A stretch of DNA of 64,000 bases from Siphonodentalium dalli (GCA_032622095.1 CP136066.1:53970609-54034608), one strand, 5' to 3'. Shown: positions 42,371 to 54,649, counted from the stretch's first letter. Notes: generated by a model not told the origin, from the sequence alone. Numbers and translations: made by a program.

Positions 42371-42419
42371 GATTCCTACGAAAAATCAGCGAAAATTTTA
42401 TCAATATTCAGATTTCTAA
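42027..42419 (+). pseudogene. Pogo/Tigger-type transposase N-terminal fragment
   Basis: From the ATG at 42027 the frame reads MSKLRARFSLEVKMKVAEWH...DCSKTTRQFNVDRKQVRLWN, a Brinker/CENP-B-like helix-turn-helix, then DETVFDWLCEERTIGRPVSN and SLQSRAREIASQMK, the second CENPB-type HTH. After residue ~112 the protein runs into the 32-bp repeat and stops at 42419. The DDE catalytic domain is absent, so it is a dead fragment or, at most, a DNA-binding-only product. The frame is open upstream of 42027, but the homology starts at this ATG. Confidence 0.75.
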
Positions 42420-42640
42420 CACTTTCTATACTAAACGGATTCTCCCACCCAGTTATAACAGTATATAATTTGGAATAGTCTATTATTAATTTGGAGGGGT
42501 ATTTGGGAAAATTGAGAAGACAACAGACAGGCAAAAATTTAGTAGAAGTGCTAGGGAAGGATTGCTATTCAGTGGTGGGAAATGTTCAGATAATAAAAGT
42601 ATACATAGGAAGGGTCTATTATTCATCTGGAGGTACTTTC
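42417..42640. mobile_element. Family D fragment
   Basis: TAACACTTTCTATACTAAAC, GGATTCTCCCACCCAGTTAT and TGGGAAATGTTCAGATAAT match the D interior in inverted order. Confidence 0.55.
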
Positions 42641-42702
42641 AGGAAATATAAGCATATGGCAGATAAAACAAGTACAAAGGGAATCCAATTTAAAATTAAA
42701 AA

Positions 42703-42754
42703 AATTACCCATAATTCAGCTGTGGTTAAGGAGTCGATTATTTAGGACATTATG
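42703..42754. mobile_element. Family B MITE, right end
   Basis: ATTACCCATAATTCAGCTGT through TCGATTATTTAGGACATTA. Confidence 0.65.
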
Positions 42755-42890
42755 TATTTAGTAAAGTAAGCCCAGAACGGGTTAATATTCTGTGTTCCTT
42801 CATCAATTGGCCAATCACCTCAATTGGTTGTCTAAGTTTGTCGCATAACTAAATTCGCGTCCATTGATTAGTTATCGGGCTTCAATCGTT

Positions 42891-43269
42891 CAAGCCTGCA
42901 AATAGTGTGTCTGTCATTTGCAGAAATTATCATAACCAAATTCAACCCCTGGGGACCTCATTCTGCTTAGATCTCATCTTCTGGGAAGTATCTATAGTCT
43001 CAAATTAACATTTTTTAGTTACTTTTTCCCTCAGGGAAGTTCTATATCCTCTAATTTTCAGAAGATAAAATACATAATCGAGGGAGTTGAACATCACCAG
43101 GGGAACTTCAATCTGAACCTAGGTCTTCCATAGCATTTGAGGCCTAAACAGAATGAGGTTCCCAGAGGCTGAATTTAGTGATGCTAGCCCGACTTATGGG
43201 ATAGCATCACTAAATTCACCCTGTTGGGACCACATTCTGCAAATGACAGACACACTATTTGAAGGCTTG
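42891..43269. mobile_element. Family C (hAT-type) MITE
   Basis: CAAGCCTGCAAATAGTGTGT left end, CACTATTTGAAGGCTTG right end; flanks CAATCGTT and CATTCGGT agree at 6 of 8 bases. The left hairpin is partly deleted. Confidence 0.8.
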
Positions 43270-43386
43270 CATTCGGTGATTGGTGTTGGAATAATTTTCA
43301 AAGTTCAATAAACAACAATTTCCAAATGGATATAACAACCTGTCAATAAGTATTAAGTATCACAGTGGTTTGGAGGTTGGTGATTA

Positions 43387-43516
43387 TTAACCCTTTGAGT
43401 GCCAGGTCGATTTTTGTATCAAACCATATACCCTGTGCCAATGCATTCTCTTATATATGCGAGTCGACCATAGGTCGCCTCGCATATATAAGAGAATGCA
43501 TTGGCCTAACAATGTG

Positions 43517-43547
<31 letters not shown>

Positions 43548-43637
43548 TTTTAATATTTTTTATTCTTATATTCTTTAAGAGACTTATTTTGTAGGTTTAG
43601 TGCCGATGAGATCGGCCCCTGGCACTCAAAGGGTTAA
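43387..43637. mobile_element. Family A3 TTAA MITE
   Basis: TTAACCCTTTGAGTGCCAGG at the left and CCTGGCACTCAAAGGGTTAA at the right. It carries one palindromic core (43432-43507), the same core as in A1 and A2, and a run of 27 T (43517-43543). It is inserted in a copy of the element at 1580-2440. Confidence 0.9.
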
Positions 43638-44337
43638 AACAAGTTGACACCTTATTTGTTTGGAAAAACTGAATAGTTTTCTATAACATTCTTCCCAAAG
43701 TTGCCAGTCGGAGTTTCGTGAAATACACAAGTCCATACATCTAGGAGAATCCTTCGACTAACAATATTGGTCAGAATGTTAGAGCAAACAACTGTGAGTT
43801 TGGACACACATGAGGTATCAGCTCATTTGAAAAATAGTATAGCATATGCTCGTAGCTGTGAAAATACAATCTAATATATCATTATCCTAGTTTATTACCT
43901 TTTTCTGCGTTTCTGGTCACATTTGCGGTCACCTCAGCCATTAACTCGAAACCACATGATTTCCCTACCGTGAGTATAGAAAGGGTTAAAGGCTTAAAGC
44001 GTCAGAAATTCGAGGACAGAATAATAATTGGCCATTCCAATTCCTGTTAACAATCAGAGAAATTGATCGACGTTACCTAGTCATTTCTGCTCTGTGTTTC
44101 TCTGGACATTATTGGAACCAATGTACGCCTGATTTCCCAAATGGTAGCGATATTAATGAAGAATCACTGAACGGATATCGAATGCCTGGCAATCAAAGGA
44201 CGAAGCTCAATAACTGCTGTAGGACCAGAAATGAGTTATACCAGAACAGCCTACGACCCATTGAGGTGATTGGCCAATTTATGAAGGAACACAGATTAAT
44301 CGGGTCTCATGAACTTCCTTATTGGAGGCTGACGCTG

Positions 44338-44590
44338 TGCAAGGCTGCAAAAAGTGTGTCCGTCATTTGCAGAATGAGGTCCCCAGAGGGTGAATTTAGT
44401 GACGTTATCCCACACAGTGGCCTGGCATCAACAAATTCACCCTCTGGGGACCTCGTTCTGCTCGGGCCTCAACTGCTACGAGAGACCTATGACAGATTGA
44501 AGTTCCCCAGTAGAAGTTAGTAATGTTCACCCATTAGTGACCTTGATTATACATTTTATCTTCTGCAAATTAGGGGATATAGAAACTTCC
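44338..44590. mobile_element. Family C MITE, left half
   Basis: AAAAGTGTGTCCGTCATTTGC, one hairpin and part of the spacer. Confidence 0.65.
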
Positions 44591-45261
44591 CACAAGGGAA
44601 AAAGTAACTAAAAACAGAATTTATATGCCTCGAAAAGAATAGAAATTATCACTTCGAAGACAAAAATGGACTGTAATTAATAGTGGTTTTTCAGATCACC
44701 AGCCGACTTTTTTGTATTGATGAGATTCCTTCCATTTCATTGGTTAGTGACATAACAGGTCATTTCAAGGCAGAATCCAATCTCTATAAAAAGCCGATAA
44801 CAATTAAAAACACTGTTTCATAGTTGGTTATATTTAAATTGCGAGATCGGAGGTCAATGACATGTTGAAAATTTTCCCACGGATATCGAACCGACAAATT
44901 GTATAAGACAGAATACATGGCAAATATTCGTAATTAATCAGTTTTAATTAATCAGGATTAATCAATTTATCAGTCAACTATAGTTATTAGTGATTATAAC
45001 TATAGAGGCATGCACACTATCTTTGGATGATTTATTTCATCATGTTAGGAAAGACGCGTCGTCCTAGAATAGGAATCGCAATGAGAGATCGACAGATGTA
45101 AATCTGATCAGATTATCGTCGGCCTTTCAAAGAGACTGAGGGGAAATCACACAATATCAACGAGTTGAGACCAGAAATATTCTGTATATCAGCATATATA
45201 GTTATTATTAGTTATCTTCGGCAACATCGGGGGTACATGGAGATTTTAATAGCTGGATGTC
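44591..45261. other. No feature recognised
   Basis: AT-rich DNA without exon-like or clear repeat signals. Confidence 0.4.
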
Positions 45262-45268
45262 GATTTTG

Positions 45269-45363
45269 AATGGTAACAAGCCATATTTCTGACTAAATCC
45301 TGAAAAGTTACCCATAATTCTGCTGTGGTTAAGAAGTCGATTAATTAGAGCATTACTGTATAT
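45269..45363. mobile_element. Family B MITE, right half
   Basis: GAATGGTAACAAGCCATATT through AGAGCATTACTG-TA. Confidence 0.75.
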
Positions 45364-45863
45364 TCCCTGTGTTATTTTTTCGATTTTATAAGGTTCCCTG
45401 TCAAAATTTCAAAAACTTCCCAGGTTTTGTACTGGTGGAATATGATCTCTACGGGTGTTAGCCAGAGTAGAGATTCATGGCATGATCTAATTGCCCAGCT
45501 AAACTGAGTTATATATATTGGTACTCGTTTGAAATAGCTATACCACAAGAGATTCTATGTATTAATAGGAGCCACCATATTTGGACAGATGCAATTACCA
45601 TTCTTGTTGTATGATATACACTATTATTATAGTGAAACTCATTGTACAGCACACATTGCCATCCCATAGAGAGGTACATATCATTGATTTATAATGTTTT
45701 GGTATTGATATGAATTCTTGTGCTCTATTAACCATAACCTGTATGATTGGTTGCCCAAGTTTGTTACATTTGACCATCAAGCTGTCCTAGACTGTTGTTT
45801 ATTGGGATGTACGTCTTAGAATTCAATTACATGGGTAACAGAAGTTTGGAAATGGTGCCGGTT

Positions 45864-46100
45864 ATTACCCTTTCATGACTGGAGCTTCCTAAATTTTTGC
45901 GAAAATCCTGTGCCAATGCATTCTCTTATATATGCATATAACAGAATACAGTGGCCTAACAATATTTACCTTGACCTTGTAATCCAGCACATTCTCTTAT
46001 ATATGTGAGGCTTCCTATGAGAACTTGCATATATATGAGAAGGCCTTGACACATGATCTTTAATGTTGCGCCAGTGCAACTTCTGTCATAAAAGGGTTAA
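45864..46100. mobile_element. Family A2 MITE
   Basis: TTACCCTTTCATGACTGGAG at the left (TTAA changed to TTAC) and GTCATAAAAGGGTTAA at the right. The hairpin cores are diverged. Confidence 0.75.
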
Positions 46101-46180
46101 CACTTTCTTTACTAAATATTCATTGACGAGTAGTTCCCTTAGGAAATGTTCAGATAATAAGTTCAACAAAAATGGCAAGA
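46097..46180. mobile_element. Family D left end, sharing TTAA with the A2 element
   Basis: TTAACACTTTCTTTACTAAA through GACGAGTAGTTCCCTTAGGA. It is useful as the unoccupied form of two insertion sites. Confidence 0.7.
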
Positions 46181-46204
46181 TACACAAATCGAGTTACCTT
46201 CGAG

Positions 46205-46604
46205 TTAACCCTTTACCCAACAGAACGGCCCTGTGCCAATGCATTCTCTTATCTATGCGAGTCGACCATAGGTCGCCTCGCATATATAAGAGAATGCATT
46301 GGCTTAACACATTAAAAATTATAAAATTGTTAAAGAATGTAAGAAAAAATGGTAAAAAGTGTTAAAAAAAATATTTTTTTAGGCCAATGCATTCTCTTAT
46401 ATATGCGAGGCGACCTATGGTCGACTCGCATATATAAGAGAATGCATTGGCACAGGGCATAACTGTAACCATCACAATGTGGTCAAGGAGCCGGTTCCAA
46501 TGATATCCATATTTGTATGGTTCTATTGAGATAGACCGAAGATATTTTAGGCTGTTGAAGCTTTATTTGGCCGGTTTTGGCCGGTTTGTTGGGTAAAGGG
46601 TTAA
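46205..46604. mobile_element. Family A1 piggyBac-type MITE, copy 4
   Basis: TTAACCCTTTACCCAACAGA ... TTTGTTGGGTAAAGGGTTAA; same orientation as copy 2. Confidence 0.92.
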
Positions 46605-46945
46605 AGAGATAGACGCAACTCACAAAATCCACACCTTTTTGTTCTAAATCACTCATTTATACCCTCAAAATGATCACAATGCAAAGACCTAAGCAAAGCG
46701 CGAATTGAAATATCCAGCATGACGTTGCTCAGAAAGCGCGTGCGCCTGAAACGAAAACGGCCACACAATTCAAAAATTTCAGAAATGAACAATGCATTTG
46801 GGGAGAAAAAGAGGGGAAAAGATATTTTCTATCAGTAACGGACACTTCTAGGCCACAGAAGTTCTTTATCAAATATACATTTTTGAGGCAAGGATCATCA
46901 GCAAAATTTGGTTATTCTGGAAATTGAATATTATGTGGTGGGTCT

Positions 46946-47412
46946 TTAACACTTTCATGACAGAAGCTGTGCTAGTGCAGCATTAAAGATCCTGTGCCAG
47001 TGCATTCTTTTATATATGTGAGTTTCCCATAGGAATTAAGCCTCGCATTTATAAGAGAATGCACTGGCTTACAGAGTCAAGTTAAACATTGTTAGACCAA
47101 TGCATTGTCTTACATGTATATACAGCAATTCCCTAATTAATCGACTCCATAACCACAGCAGAATTATGGGTAACTTTTCAGGATTTAGTTTGTTGTTGCC
47201 ATTATCGGGGAGAGCTTTCCGATGAATGGCAACAAGCCATATTTCCGACTAAATCCTGAAAAGTTACCCATAATTCTGCTGTGGTTATGGAGTCGATTAA
47301 TTAGGGCATTGCTGTATGCAAGGCTCCCTATGGGAAACTCGCATATAAAAGAAAATGCATTGGCACAGGGTTTTCGCAAAATTTCAAGAAGCTCCAGTCA
47401 TGGAAGGGTTAA
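46946..47412. mobile_element. Family A2 MITE, full length, with nested family B copy
   Basis: TTAACACTTTCATGACAGAA at the left and AGTCATGGAAGGGTTAA at the right. A family B element (47121-47316) is inserted at TA within the second hairpin. Confidence 0.87.
47121..47316. mobile_element. Family B MITE nested in A2
   Basis: TA-CAGCAATTCCCTAATTAA ... AGGGCATTGCTG-TA, with complementary arms. Confidence 0.88.
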
Positions 47413-47445
47413 CTATGAATCCGCTCCCTCCTAAAAGCCTATAAA

Positions 47446-47567
47446 TAGGGTGTCTGTCATTTGCAGAATGAGGTCCCCAGAGGGTGAATTTGGTGATGCT
47501 AGCATCACTAAATTCACCCTCTGTGGACCTCATTCTGCAAATGACAGACACACTATTTCAAGGCTTG
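47446..47567. mobile_element. Family C short MITE flanked by an 18-bp direct repeat
   Basis: It contains a single shortened hairpin with an intact right end (CTATTTCAAGGCTTG). CTCCTAAAAGCCTATAAA stands on both sides (47428-47445, 47568-47585). Confidence 0.83.
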
Positions 47568-47585
47568 CTCCTAAAAGCCTATAAA

Positions 47586-48889
47586 AGCGAGATCATACAG
47601 GTGTGCAACTGTTAATTACGAGCAGTATGCAGTGCTTCCTTGCTGTTAAATTAAAGGTCTTTAAAATCGATACTTCTTTGGTCGCACCTTGAGTTTAGTA
47701 CATATCCAAAGAAAAAACCTATTCTTCTCATCAATGCCACATATATAGCTATTCACTAATCAGAATCAATACATAGGCACCAAAACAGCTGAGTGAGCAA
47801 ATTGCGTTGCTTAAAATTTACCTTTAAATTATGCAGCATAAGGAGCGTTAGCGACAACCAATTGTACAATCGAATATTTCACCCAATTAAGTCAAGGCAC
47901 AGTTAGCTGGTGCGAGTGGTATCGTGTCCAGTGAGAGAAAATCCATATATGATATACCATGCATGTATGTACTAAGCTAATGGGATGGCGTCCGGATGGA
48001 CGGTATTTAATTACGGGCAATTGTAAAAGCAGAACACCCTGGGCTTTCACCACAAGTACAATATACCTCATTAGGCATGAAGAAATTAAGTAAACATTTT
48101 TGAAATATGATCACCTATATGATCCTATAGTGTGGAATTTGATTCAATGATGATGCGGTTAAGAAAAAACACTGTTACTTTTTCTAAAGTTGTAATTTTC
48201 GCAGAGTTGGGCCAAAACAAAAAACTTCTCTGTTTCTGATAACATTGGGATAATTTTCCAGACAGGCAGGGTTTTTTTTTTTTTTTAAACCTTTCAGCCG
48301 TAAGTGATATAATAATGTAGTCACAGTCCCATGGAATATGGTAGATCCATATGTATTGAAAATGAGCCAAGCATTTGATAAAAACATGCTGTCCCTTGAA
48401 TTCATCCACTCTGCAGTAAGATCTTACCAACATTCAGCTTAATAACCGACTTATTTTGGCTTTTGGGATTGGGAAAAATGATAAATATTCACATTGACAA
48501 TATAACAGGTAATAGACCAACCTTCTGGAGAAAATTGAAAAAAAAAATTGAGGCAGGCAAGAAAATCTCAGCCTGGCAGGGTATCGGAAACAAAGAGGTT
48601 TTTTTTTTGCCTTATAGCCAAACAGAGTAATTTGAGAAAAAGCCATTGTATATATGAAATATTCAAGAACATCTATTTTAAAATATTTTAATAATGGCTG
48701 GTCTGGTGTTTACAAAATGAATAGATACATCTGAGTTATGGTTGGTTTGCAATAACTAACACAGCCATTATACCGGTTTTTCAATGTTTTATACACATGA
48801 CAGCTTTGCCTTGATTCGTTCAGGTTTGCCAAAGACTGCAAAAATGACAAATTTAGAAAACATAACAGTAATTTTTCTTAAACAGGGCA
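47586..48889. other. No gene recognised
   Basis: Short open frames here have no recognisable similarity. A 15-T run lies near 48272. Confidence 0.4.
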
Positions 48890-49335
48890 TAAAATTTGTA
48901 CGAGAATCAGAATTTATTCTCGCAAATGATTCTCGCAAAGTGAAACATGACATATTTCTGCTTTGTTATATAAAGACATCATATCATAGCTATAATATTA
49001 GGCCCGGGTGTTTTTTTCAATTGGCCAACAGTAAATCTTTCAAAATTAAAAGCTCTATATGTACAATAAATATTGAAATTCTGCATTCCTGTCACATTCA
49101 CATCAACTCATGTGACTGAAGGTACAGGGAGAGGGTAAACTTTTTACAGATTTGAAAGTAAGATATTACTGTTGAGAAATTGTCTCAGTGCATTGAATTT
49201 TCAAAGAGTGATACACCATGCCCCCTCCCAACCAACTTGTGATATAATCAGGATTTGACTTTGATTCTCGATCGTACCCTCAAACTTTTGAATCATGCAG
49301 CTTTGATTCTCGCAAAAATGGATGGATTTTAAACC
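48890..49335 (-). repeat. Dispersed repeat F, inverted copy with a single 31-bp unit
   Basis: It reads, on the minus strand, as the two arms that flank the 10.7-14.8 kb array. Between them (49203-49231) is one unit only: TTGGGAGGGGGCATGGTGTA then TCACTC. The arms share CGAGAATC words, AGTTGGTTGGGAGG and CAATGCACTGAGA with the array flanks. Confidence 0.88.
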
Positions 49336-49957
49336 CTAGCTGCTTAAGAAGGAGGTAAAGTGGCAACATTTAAATGGGGAATTCAGTGTTAATTTTCAAG
49401 ACAAGATTACTCAATATTTACAAACCGTAGAATAATACTTCATGTCTTGTTGGAATGTTTGAGCATACATGTATATCTAGTGACAACGCAAAGCAGATTT
49501 TTCATTTTATGTTTTGTTTTGTGACATTTGATAGAAATATTATAAACAATGATAAACAATGGTGACCTACTTTTTGTTTTGGAAGCAAAACTAATGTTTT
49601 GGATTCACTTACATTATCATCACTTTTATTTGCTGAATGGGTAATAATTTTAGTGGAAGAATATCGAATTTGATAATTATTTGTAAATTTATCTGAGCAC
49701 ATGTTTATAGTGAATCGGGAAACAAGAAATTTTGCAGTCAAATTTTCAAGGTAAATTTCTTGTTTTTGTTATACAATTGCTATCTGCAATGTTTTTTCTA
49801 CATCTTTCACAGATGGGTCAACTTGTGTGCAATTAATTGTAAATGTTAGATTTACAGAAACTTTCTAGTTTGATCCCAGTTGAGGTCCCCTGATCCCAAA
49901 CACCATCAGTTTATCCTACCAGGACCCACCAGCATCATAGCAAATTAGCAGGACCAC

Positions 49958-50358
49958 TTAACCCTTTACCCAACAAACCGGCCAAAACTGGCCAAATAAA
50001 GCTGCAACAGCCTAAATTATCTTGGGTCTGTCTCAATAAAACCATACAAATATGGATATCATTGGAACCGGCTCCTTGACCACATTGTGATAGTTACAGT
50101 TATGCCCTGTGCCAATGCATTCTCTTATATATGCGAGTCGACCATAGGTCGCCTCGCATATATAAGAGAATGCATTGGCCTAAAAAAAATCTTTTTTTAA
50201 CACTTTTTACCATTTTTTTCTTACATTCTTTAACAATTTTATAATTTTTAATGTGTTAAGCCAATGCATTCTCTTATATATGCGAGGCGACCTATGGTCG
50301 ACTCGCATATATAAGAGAATGCATTGGCACAGGCCCATTCTGTTGGGTAAAGGGTTAA
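49958..50358. mobile_element. Family A1 piggyBac-type MITE, copy 5
   Basis: TTAACCCTTTACCCAACAAA ... TCTGTTGGGTAAAGGGTTAA, two cores. Confidence 0.92.
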
Positions 50359-50755
50359 CCAGGGGTGATGATCAGCTATATGATACTATAGCACTGAGTT
50401 GGATCCAATGATGAGCTACTGACTGGTTAATAGACTTGTCCCTGGCTCATAGGTGAAACACTACCTGGCTATCGCTCTGTAACATACACTCCCCTTTAAT
50501 AGAGACCAGGGGCATACATCATCCACTAGGATACCCTATGCAACTCTGGCCAGAAAGCAATGTGCAAAATTAAACATTTAAATAATTTGGAGTTATGCAT
50601 TGATTCGTTCATACCTTTATGACCACCACCTATGTTGTTACATGTACAGTATAATGCACCAGCAGTGGTCCGTCATGAAAGGGTTAATTTCTATGGATAA
50701 TAACTGTATAAGCAATGTTCCACTTGTGGAAAACACATCGTCACTAATTTGCACA

Positions 50756-51344
50756 TACAGTAATGCTCTAAATAATCCACTCCTTAACCACAGCAGAATC
50801 CAGGATTTAGTCGGAAATATGGCTTGTTGCCATTCATCGGAAAGCTCTCAGTGAGAGCTTTCCATTGAATGCCAACAAGCCATATTTCCGACTAAATCCT
50901 GAAAAGTTACCCATAATTCTGCTGTGGTTAAGGAGTCGATTATTTAGGACATTAACCCTTTACCCAACAAACCGGCCAAAACCGACCAAATAAAGCTTCA
51001 ACAGCCTAACTTATCTTCGGTCTGTCTCAATAGAACCATACAAATATGGATATCATTGGAACCGGCTCCTTGACCACATTGTGATAGTTACAGTTAGCCC
51101 TGTGCCAATGCATTCTCTTATATATGCGAGTCGACCATAGGTCGCCTCGCATATATAAGAGAATGCATTGGCCTAAAAAAAATCTTTTTTTACCATTTTT
51201 TCTTACATTCTTTAACAATTTTATAATTTTTAATGTGTTAAGCCAATGCATTCTCTTATATATGCGAGGCGACCTATGGTCGACTCGCATATATAAGAGA
51301 ATGCATTGGCACAGGGCCCTTCTGTTGGGTAAAGGGTTAATGTA
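50756..51344. mobile_element. Family B MITE split near its right end by an A1 copy
   Basis: TA-CAGTAATGCTCTAAATAA at the left; the right arm runs to TTTAGGACA, then the A1 insert, then TGTA at 51341-51344. The pre-insertion end would read GGACATTAATGTA, a one-base change from the usual GGGCATTACTGTA pattern plus one other. Confidence 0.8.
50952..51340. mobile_element. Family A1 piggyBac-type MITE, copy 6 (nested in family B)
   Basis: TTAACCCTTTACCCAACAAA ... CTGTTGGGTAAAGGGTTAA with TTAA on both sides. Confidence 0.92.
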
Positions 51345-51871
51345 TCTGGCATTGGGACAAAACATTGTGAATGATGATGCAATGTTAACATTCTATCACA
51401 AGGATTTGTTTTTCTGCTTGTATCTCCAGCCACAGAATAGGAAATACACACTTAGCTTGATTTATTAGAGTGATAGATTTAATGCAGAAGGAATTCATCC
51501 ATGAATTCCAGACATATCTCAATCTATATATCCCTCAGTGCAAATAATTAAACATGTAGAGCTAAAGAAACATGGTGCAGAGTGGAAATGTCTTCTGATA
51601 TTAATGTTTATTCGGAACATTAGAGTAGTATTCATGTTGCAACATAAGGTCAAATAATTAAAATTCCCTGTTCTCAGGAACCTCCCTCATCACTGTTGTT
51701 TTAAAACCGCTTCAACATTTTTTTTCAACATTTTCCATTAGAAATATTGGATCTGCATGAACAACAAAAATGAATTTTTCTTTGATTCTGGAGTACATGG
51801 GTATGTTTTCCAGATTTTGAGGGAAAAATAAAAAATAAATGGCCTCCATTCCGCCATTTAAATGCAACTGG

Positions 51872-52009
51872 TCAAAGTTCTGGAGTAGCATTCCATATAT
51901 GGAGTTTGGAATATTCATGAATTCTATATATGGAATTGAATTCCATATATGGAATTCATGAATATTCAAAAGCTCCAAATATGGAATGCTACTCCAGAAC
52001 TTTGACCTG
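51872..52009. repeat. Near-perfect ~138-bp palindrome
   Basis: GGTCAAAGTTCTGGAGTAGC at the left and its exact complement at the right; the arms continue through ATTCCATATATGGA to a centre near ATTGAATTCCATAT. It is the only example of this family in the window. Confidence 0.85.
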
Positions 52010-52179
52010 TAGTACTGAATACGCGGAACAGGGCTGGATGGATCCAATATGGTAGCACCCAGCGATCTCGCTTATTGCATGAGTCTCAACACAGAGAGCA
52101 ACAAACCTCTCTGTAGAAGAAAAGAAAATACCTCTGATACCAATTAAGATCAAAATAAATTTATGATTAAAATAGGGCT

Positions 52180-52985
52180 TTACCCTAAATCCGGCCATTT
52201 ATGGGACCATCTCCATTTTAATATACTAAACAGAATTATGAATATATGCAACAACAAATGAATGAATTTGAGCCATGGATGAGTGCAACATACACTCATG
52301 TGCTCTATGAACGATGCAAACAACATGGTAATTATAATGAAAATGAGTTTATGGCTCCAGTCATAAATTCATTTTCATTACATTATGTAAAGTACACATT
52401 ACCCTGACATTGTTAACATTATGTTAACATTACATTGGCTTCCTGGTTCCCAGCGGATTAAGTTCAAGGTGCTCACAATAACAATAACAAGTCATGAAAA
52501 TACTGTGCACCACAATACCTCAATGATAAGATATGTGCACATACATTATACCATCCAGGCATCTCAGATCAGAGGACTTGCACATGAAGGTTGACAGTAG
52601 TTTCGGTGACATATCGTTTTCCATAACCGGACAGACTCTCTGGAATTCTCTCCAGGTGATCATCCCCAGCTGTCCTGGGTATGATGAATTCAAGGTCTTT
52701 TGAAAACTCAGTTATTCACAGAATATTATTCTGAATATTTAGGCGTGGAACTAATGAACCAGCTTTCAAAGCGGTGAAACCTTGGTGATATGCGCGCTAT
52801 ACAAGAAATGTGTGTTATGATATGATACGATATATTTATCATGTTGGTTGCATTGTTCAGAAAATGAGTGAATTTTGCACTAATCTATGGCTAAAATTCA
52901 TTCATTTGTTGCATATATTCTGTTGAGTAAAAAAGTAGATGGTCCCATAAATGGTCGGATTTAGTGTACAGTACCCCATTAAAAT
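52180..52985. mobile_element. TIR element carrying a LINE fragment
   Basis: GGCCATTTATGGGACCATCT...GCAACAAATGAATGAATTT at the left is matched, with a few changes, by the inverted AAATTCATTCATTTGTTGCA...GATGGTCCCATAAATGG at the right. A LINE 3' piece (52430-52840) lies inside. Confidence 0.7.
52430..52840 (+). pseudogene. LINE reverse transcriptase C-terminal remnant
   Basis: Broken frames give RIKFKVLTIT and, further on, TDSLEFSP...GDHPQLSW, which are remnants of the RIKFKVLTLTYKAL...LWNSLP...FK..LKTHLF C-terminus. A 3' part with GATATGCGCGCTATACAAG and GATATGATACGATAT follows. Several stops and frameshifts. Confidence 0.65.
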
Positions 52986-53914
52986 GTGGTTAAAAACACC
53001 CAGGGAAAGCTCTATTAAAACTCTTCATTATTTATTTAATATGTATTATCAAAAGTATCGATATGCAACCCAATTTTTTTTATCATGGAACCGTTTGTCC
53101 TCAAAATATCTTTCCACTGAGGAATGTATGCTACTAATTTTGTTTAGTTTTGTTTTTTCTGCTCCTTTAAGGCTTTCAAACTATAACTGATCCTTTAGGG
53201 CATATGGAAAGTAAGATGATGCCATGAATCTCCACTGTATTTACAATAAAAACAAGTGTAACGCCAAGCGTGGCATATGCACCAGATGCTCAGTTTAGAG
53301 AGTGGGCAATACTAAATATTTCTATGGCTATCAATATACCAAAGCACAACCAAATCCAAACCTAAAACCTGTACTAAGTCAGTATCCTTTCCCTGAGCTG
53401 TGCTATCACCAATACCATAGGACAACGAAATCCGATAATTAACACCTGAGTTACAATGTGATATGTTCGGACGGACACAAAATTCACAAATTTCCAAGTT
53501 AAACCCGTAGTATATGGGTATCCTTTACCCCAACCTGTGCTATCACCATGCCAAAGGACAATGAAATCCGATAAATAACACCCAAGTTACAAGGTGATAT
53601 ATTCGGGTCAACAGACAGATGGATGCACTGACAGATAGACAGAGCCCTCGACTATATGCCCCGAACCTCTTACTGGGGTCGGGGGGGGGGGGGGGATAAT
53701 AAAGAGAAATAATACACTTTAAGTCGGATTTATTACATAAAAATAAAATGTTTTTAGTAAATCGCCCTCCCAAAGCTCAAATGCTGCAGCCAAAAACATT
53801 TTTCTTGATTTTGGCCTTTTAAGTCACTAATCATTTTTTTCTCAGTCCAGCATCGTTAATAATTTAGTCTTCAACATGATATTAAAAACATATTATGTAC
53901 TTGTTTGGGTGTGT

Positions 53915-54262
53915 GAAACTGATAAGTTAGTATTCAGGCGCTATGTCAACTGGAGGAATGTAACATTTTACTAACATCGCCAAAAATATGAAGCAAATCG
54001 ACCGTACCACTCCATAGAAAAAATCGTCTGAACTACGCTCAATTGTAAATATTTATTTCTAAATTCAGGATGCATTTATCAGAGATAAACTAACGAAAAC
54101 TATTTCGCCATCGAGAGTCACTGCATTTAATTAATATATAAGAATGATGGTGTGTGTTGTCAATCTGGATATAATATTTATAAAAATAACTACTTTAAAC
54201 AAGATTTTTCTCCGATTCTATTTGATCACCATACCGGAGTGGCGCCACATCACTTTAAGCGG
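53915..54262 (-). repeat. Dispersed repeat E, inverted copy
   Basis: Complement of 28240-28612: TGAAACTGATAAGTTAGTAT, GACCGTACCACTCCATAG, TTTGATCACCATACCGGAGT. Confidence 0.75.
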
Positions 54263-54343
54263 TCATACATTAGTACTACAGTACTTCTAGAATCATTTCT
54301 GTGCTAAAATTGTAAGAGGATAGTGAAGACGGGAGAGCTTGGG

Positions 54344-54616
54344 TTAACACTTTATATACTAAATACTCATTGTTGAGAAGTTCCCTTATATAGAAAATGT
54401 TCAGATAACAAGTTCAATAAACAACTGTAGGTCATTTGTTTGTTGAACTTAATATCTGAACATATCCCACAAATAAACATGGATCATTCTGCTTTCGTAT
54501 TTTGTTTTTCTGTCTGTCGTCTACTTTTATTACCTAAACACCCCTCCTTATGAATAATAGACCATTCCAATGTATACTTTTATAACTGAATGGGAGAATC
54601 CATTTAGTTTAGAATC
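54344..54616. mobile_element. Family D TTAA MITE
   Basis: TTAACACTTTATATACTAAA at the left; the inverted pair GTTCAGATAACAAGTTCAA / TTGAACTTAATATCTGAAC; GGGAGAATCCATTTAG at the right. Confidence 0.75.
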
Positions 54617-54649
54617 ACACTTTCATTGTCCACTTATTGCATGATTTGT

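Noticed and set aside
49502-49741. Open frame of 79 codons, minus strand
   Set aside because: AT-rich, no motif, no splice context.
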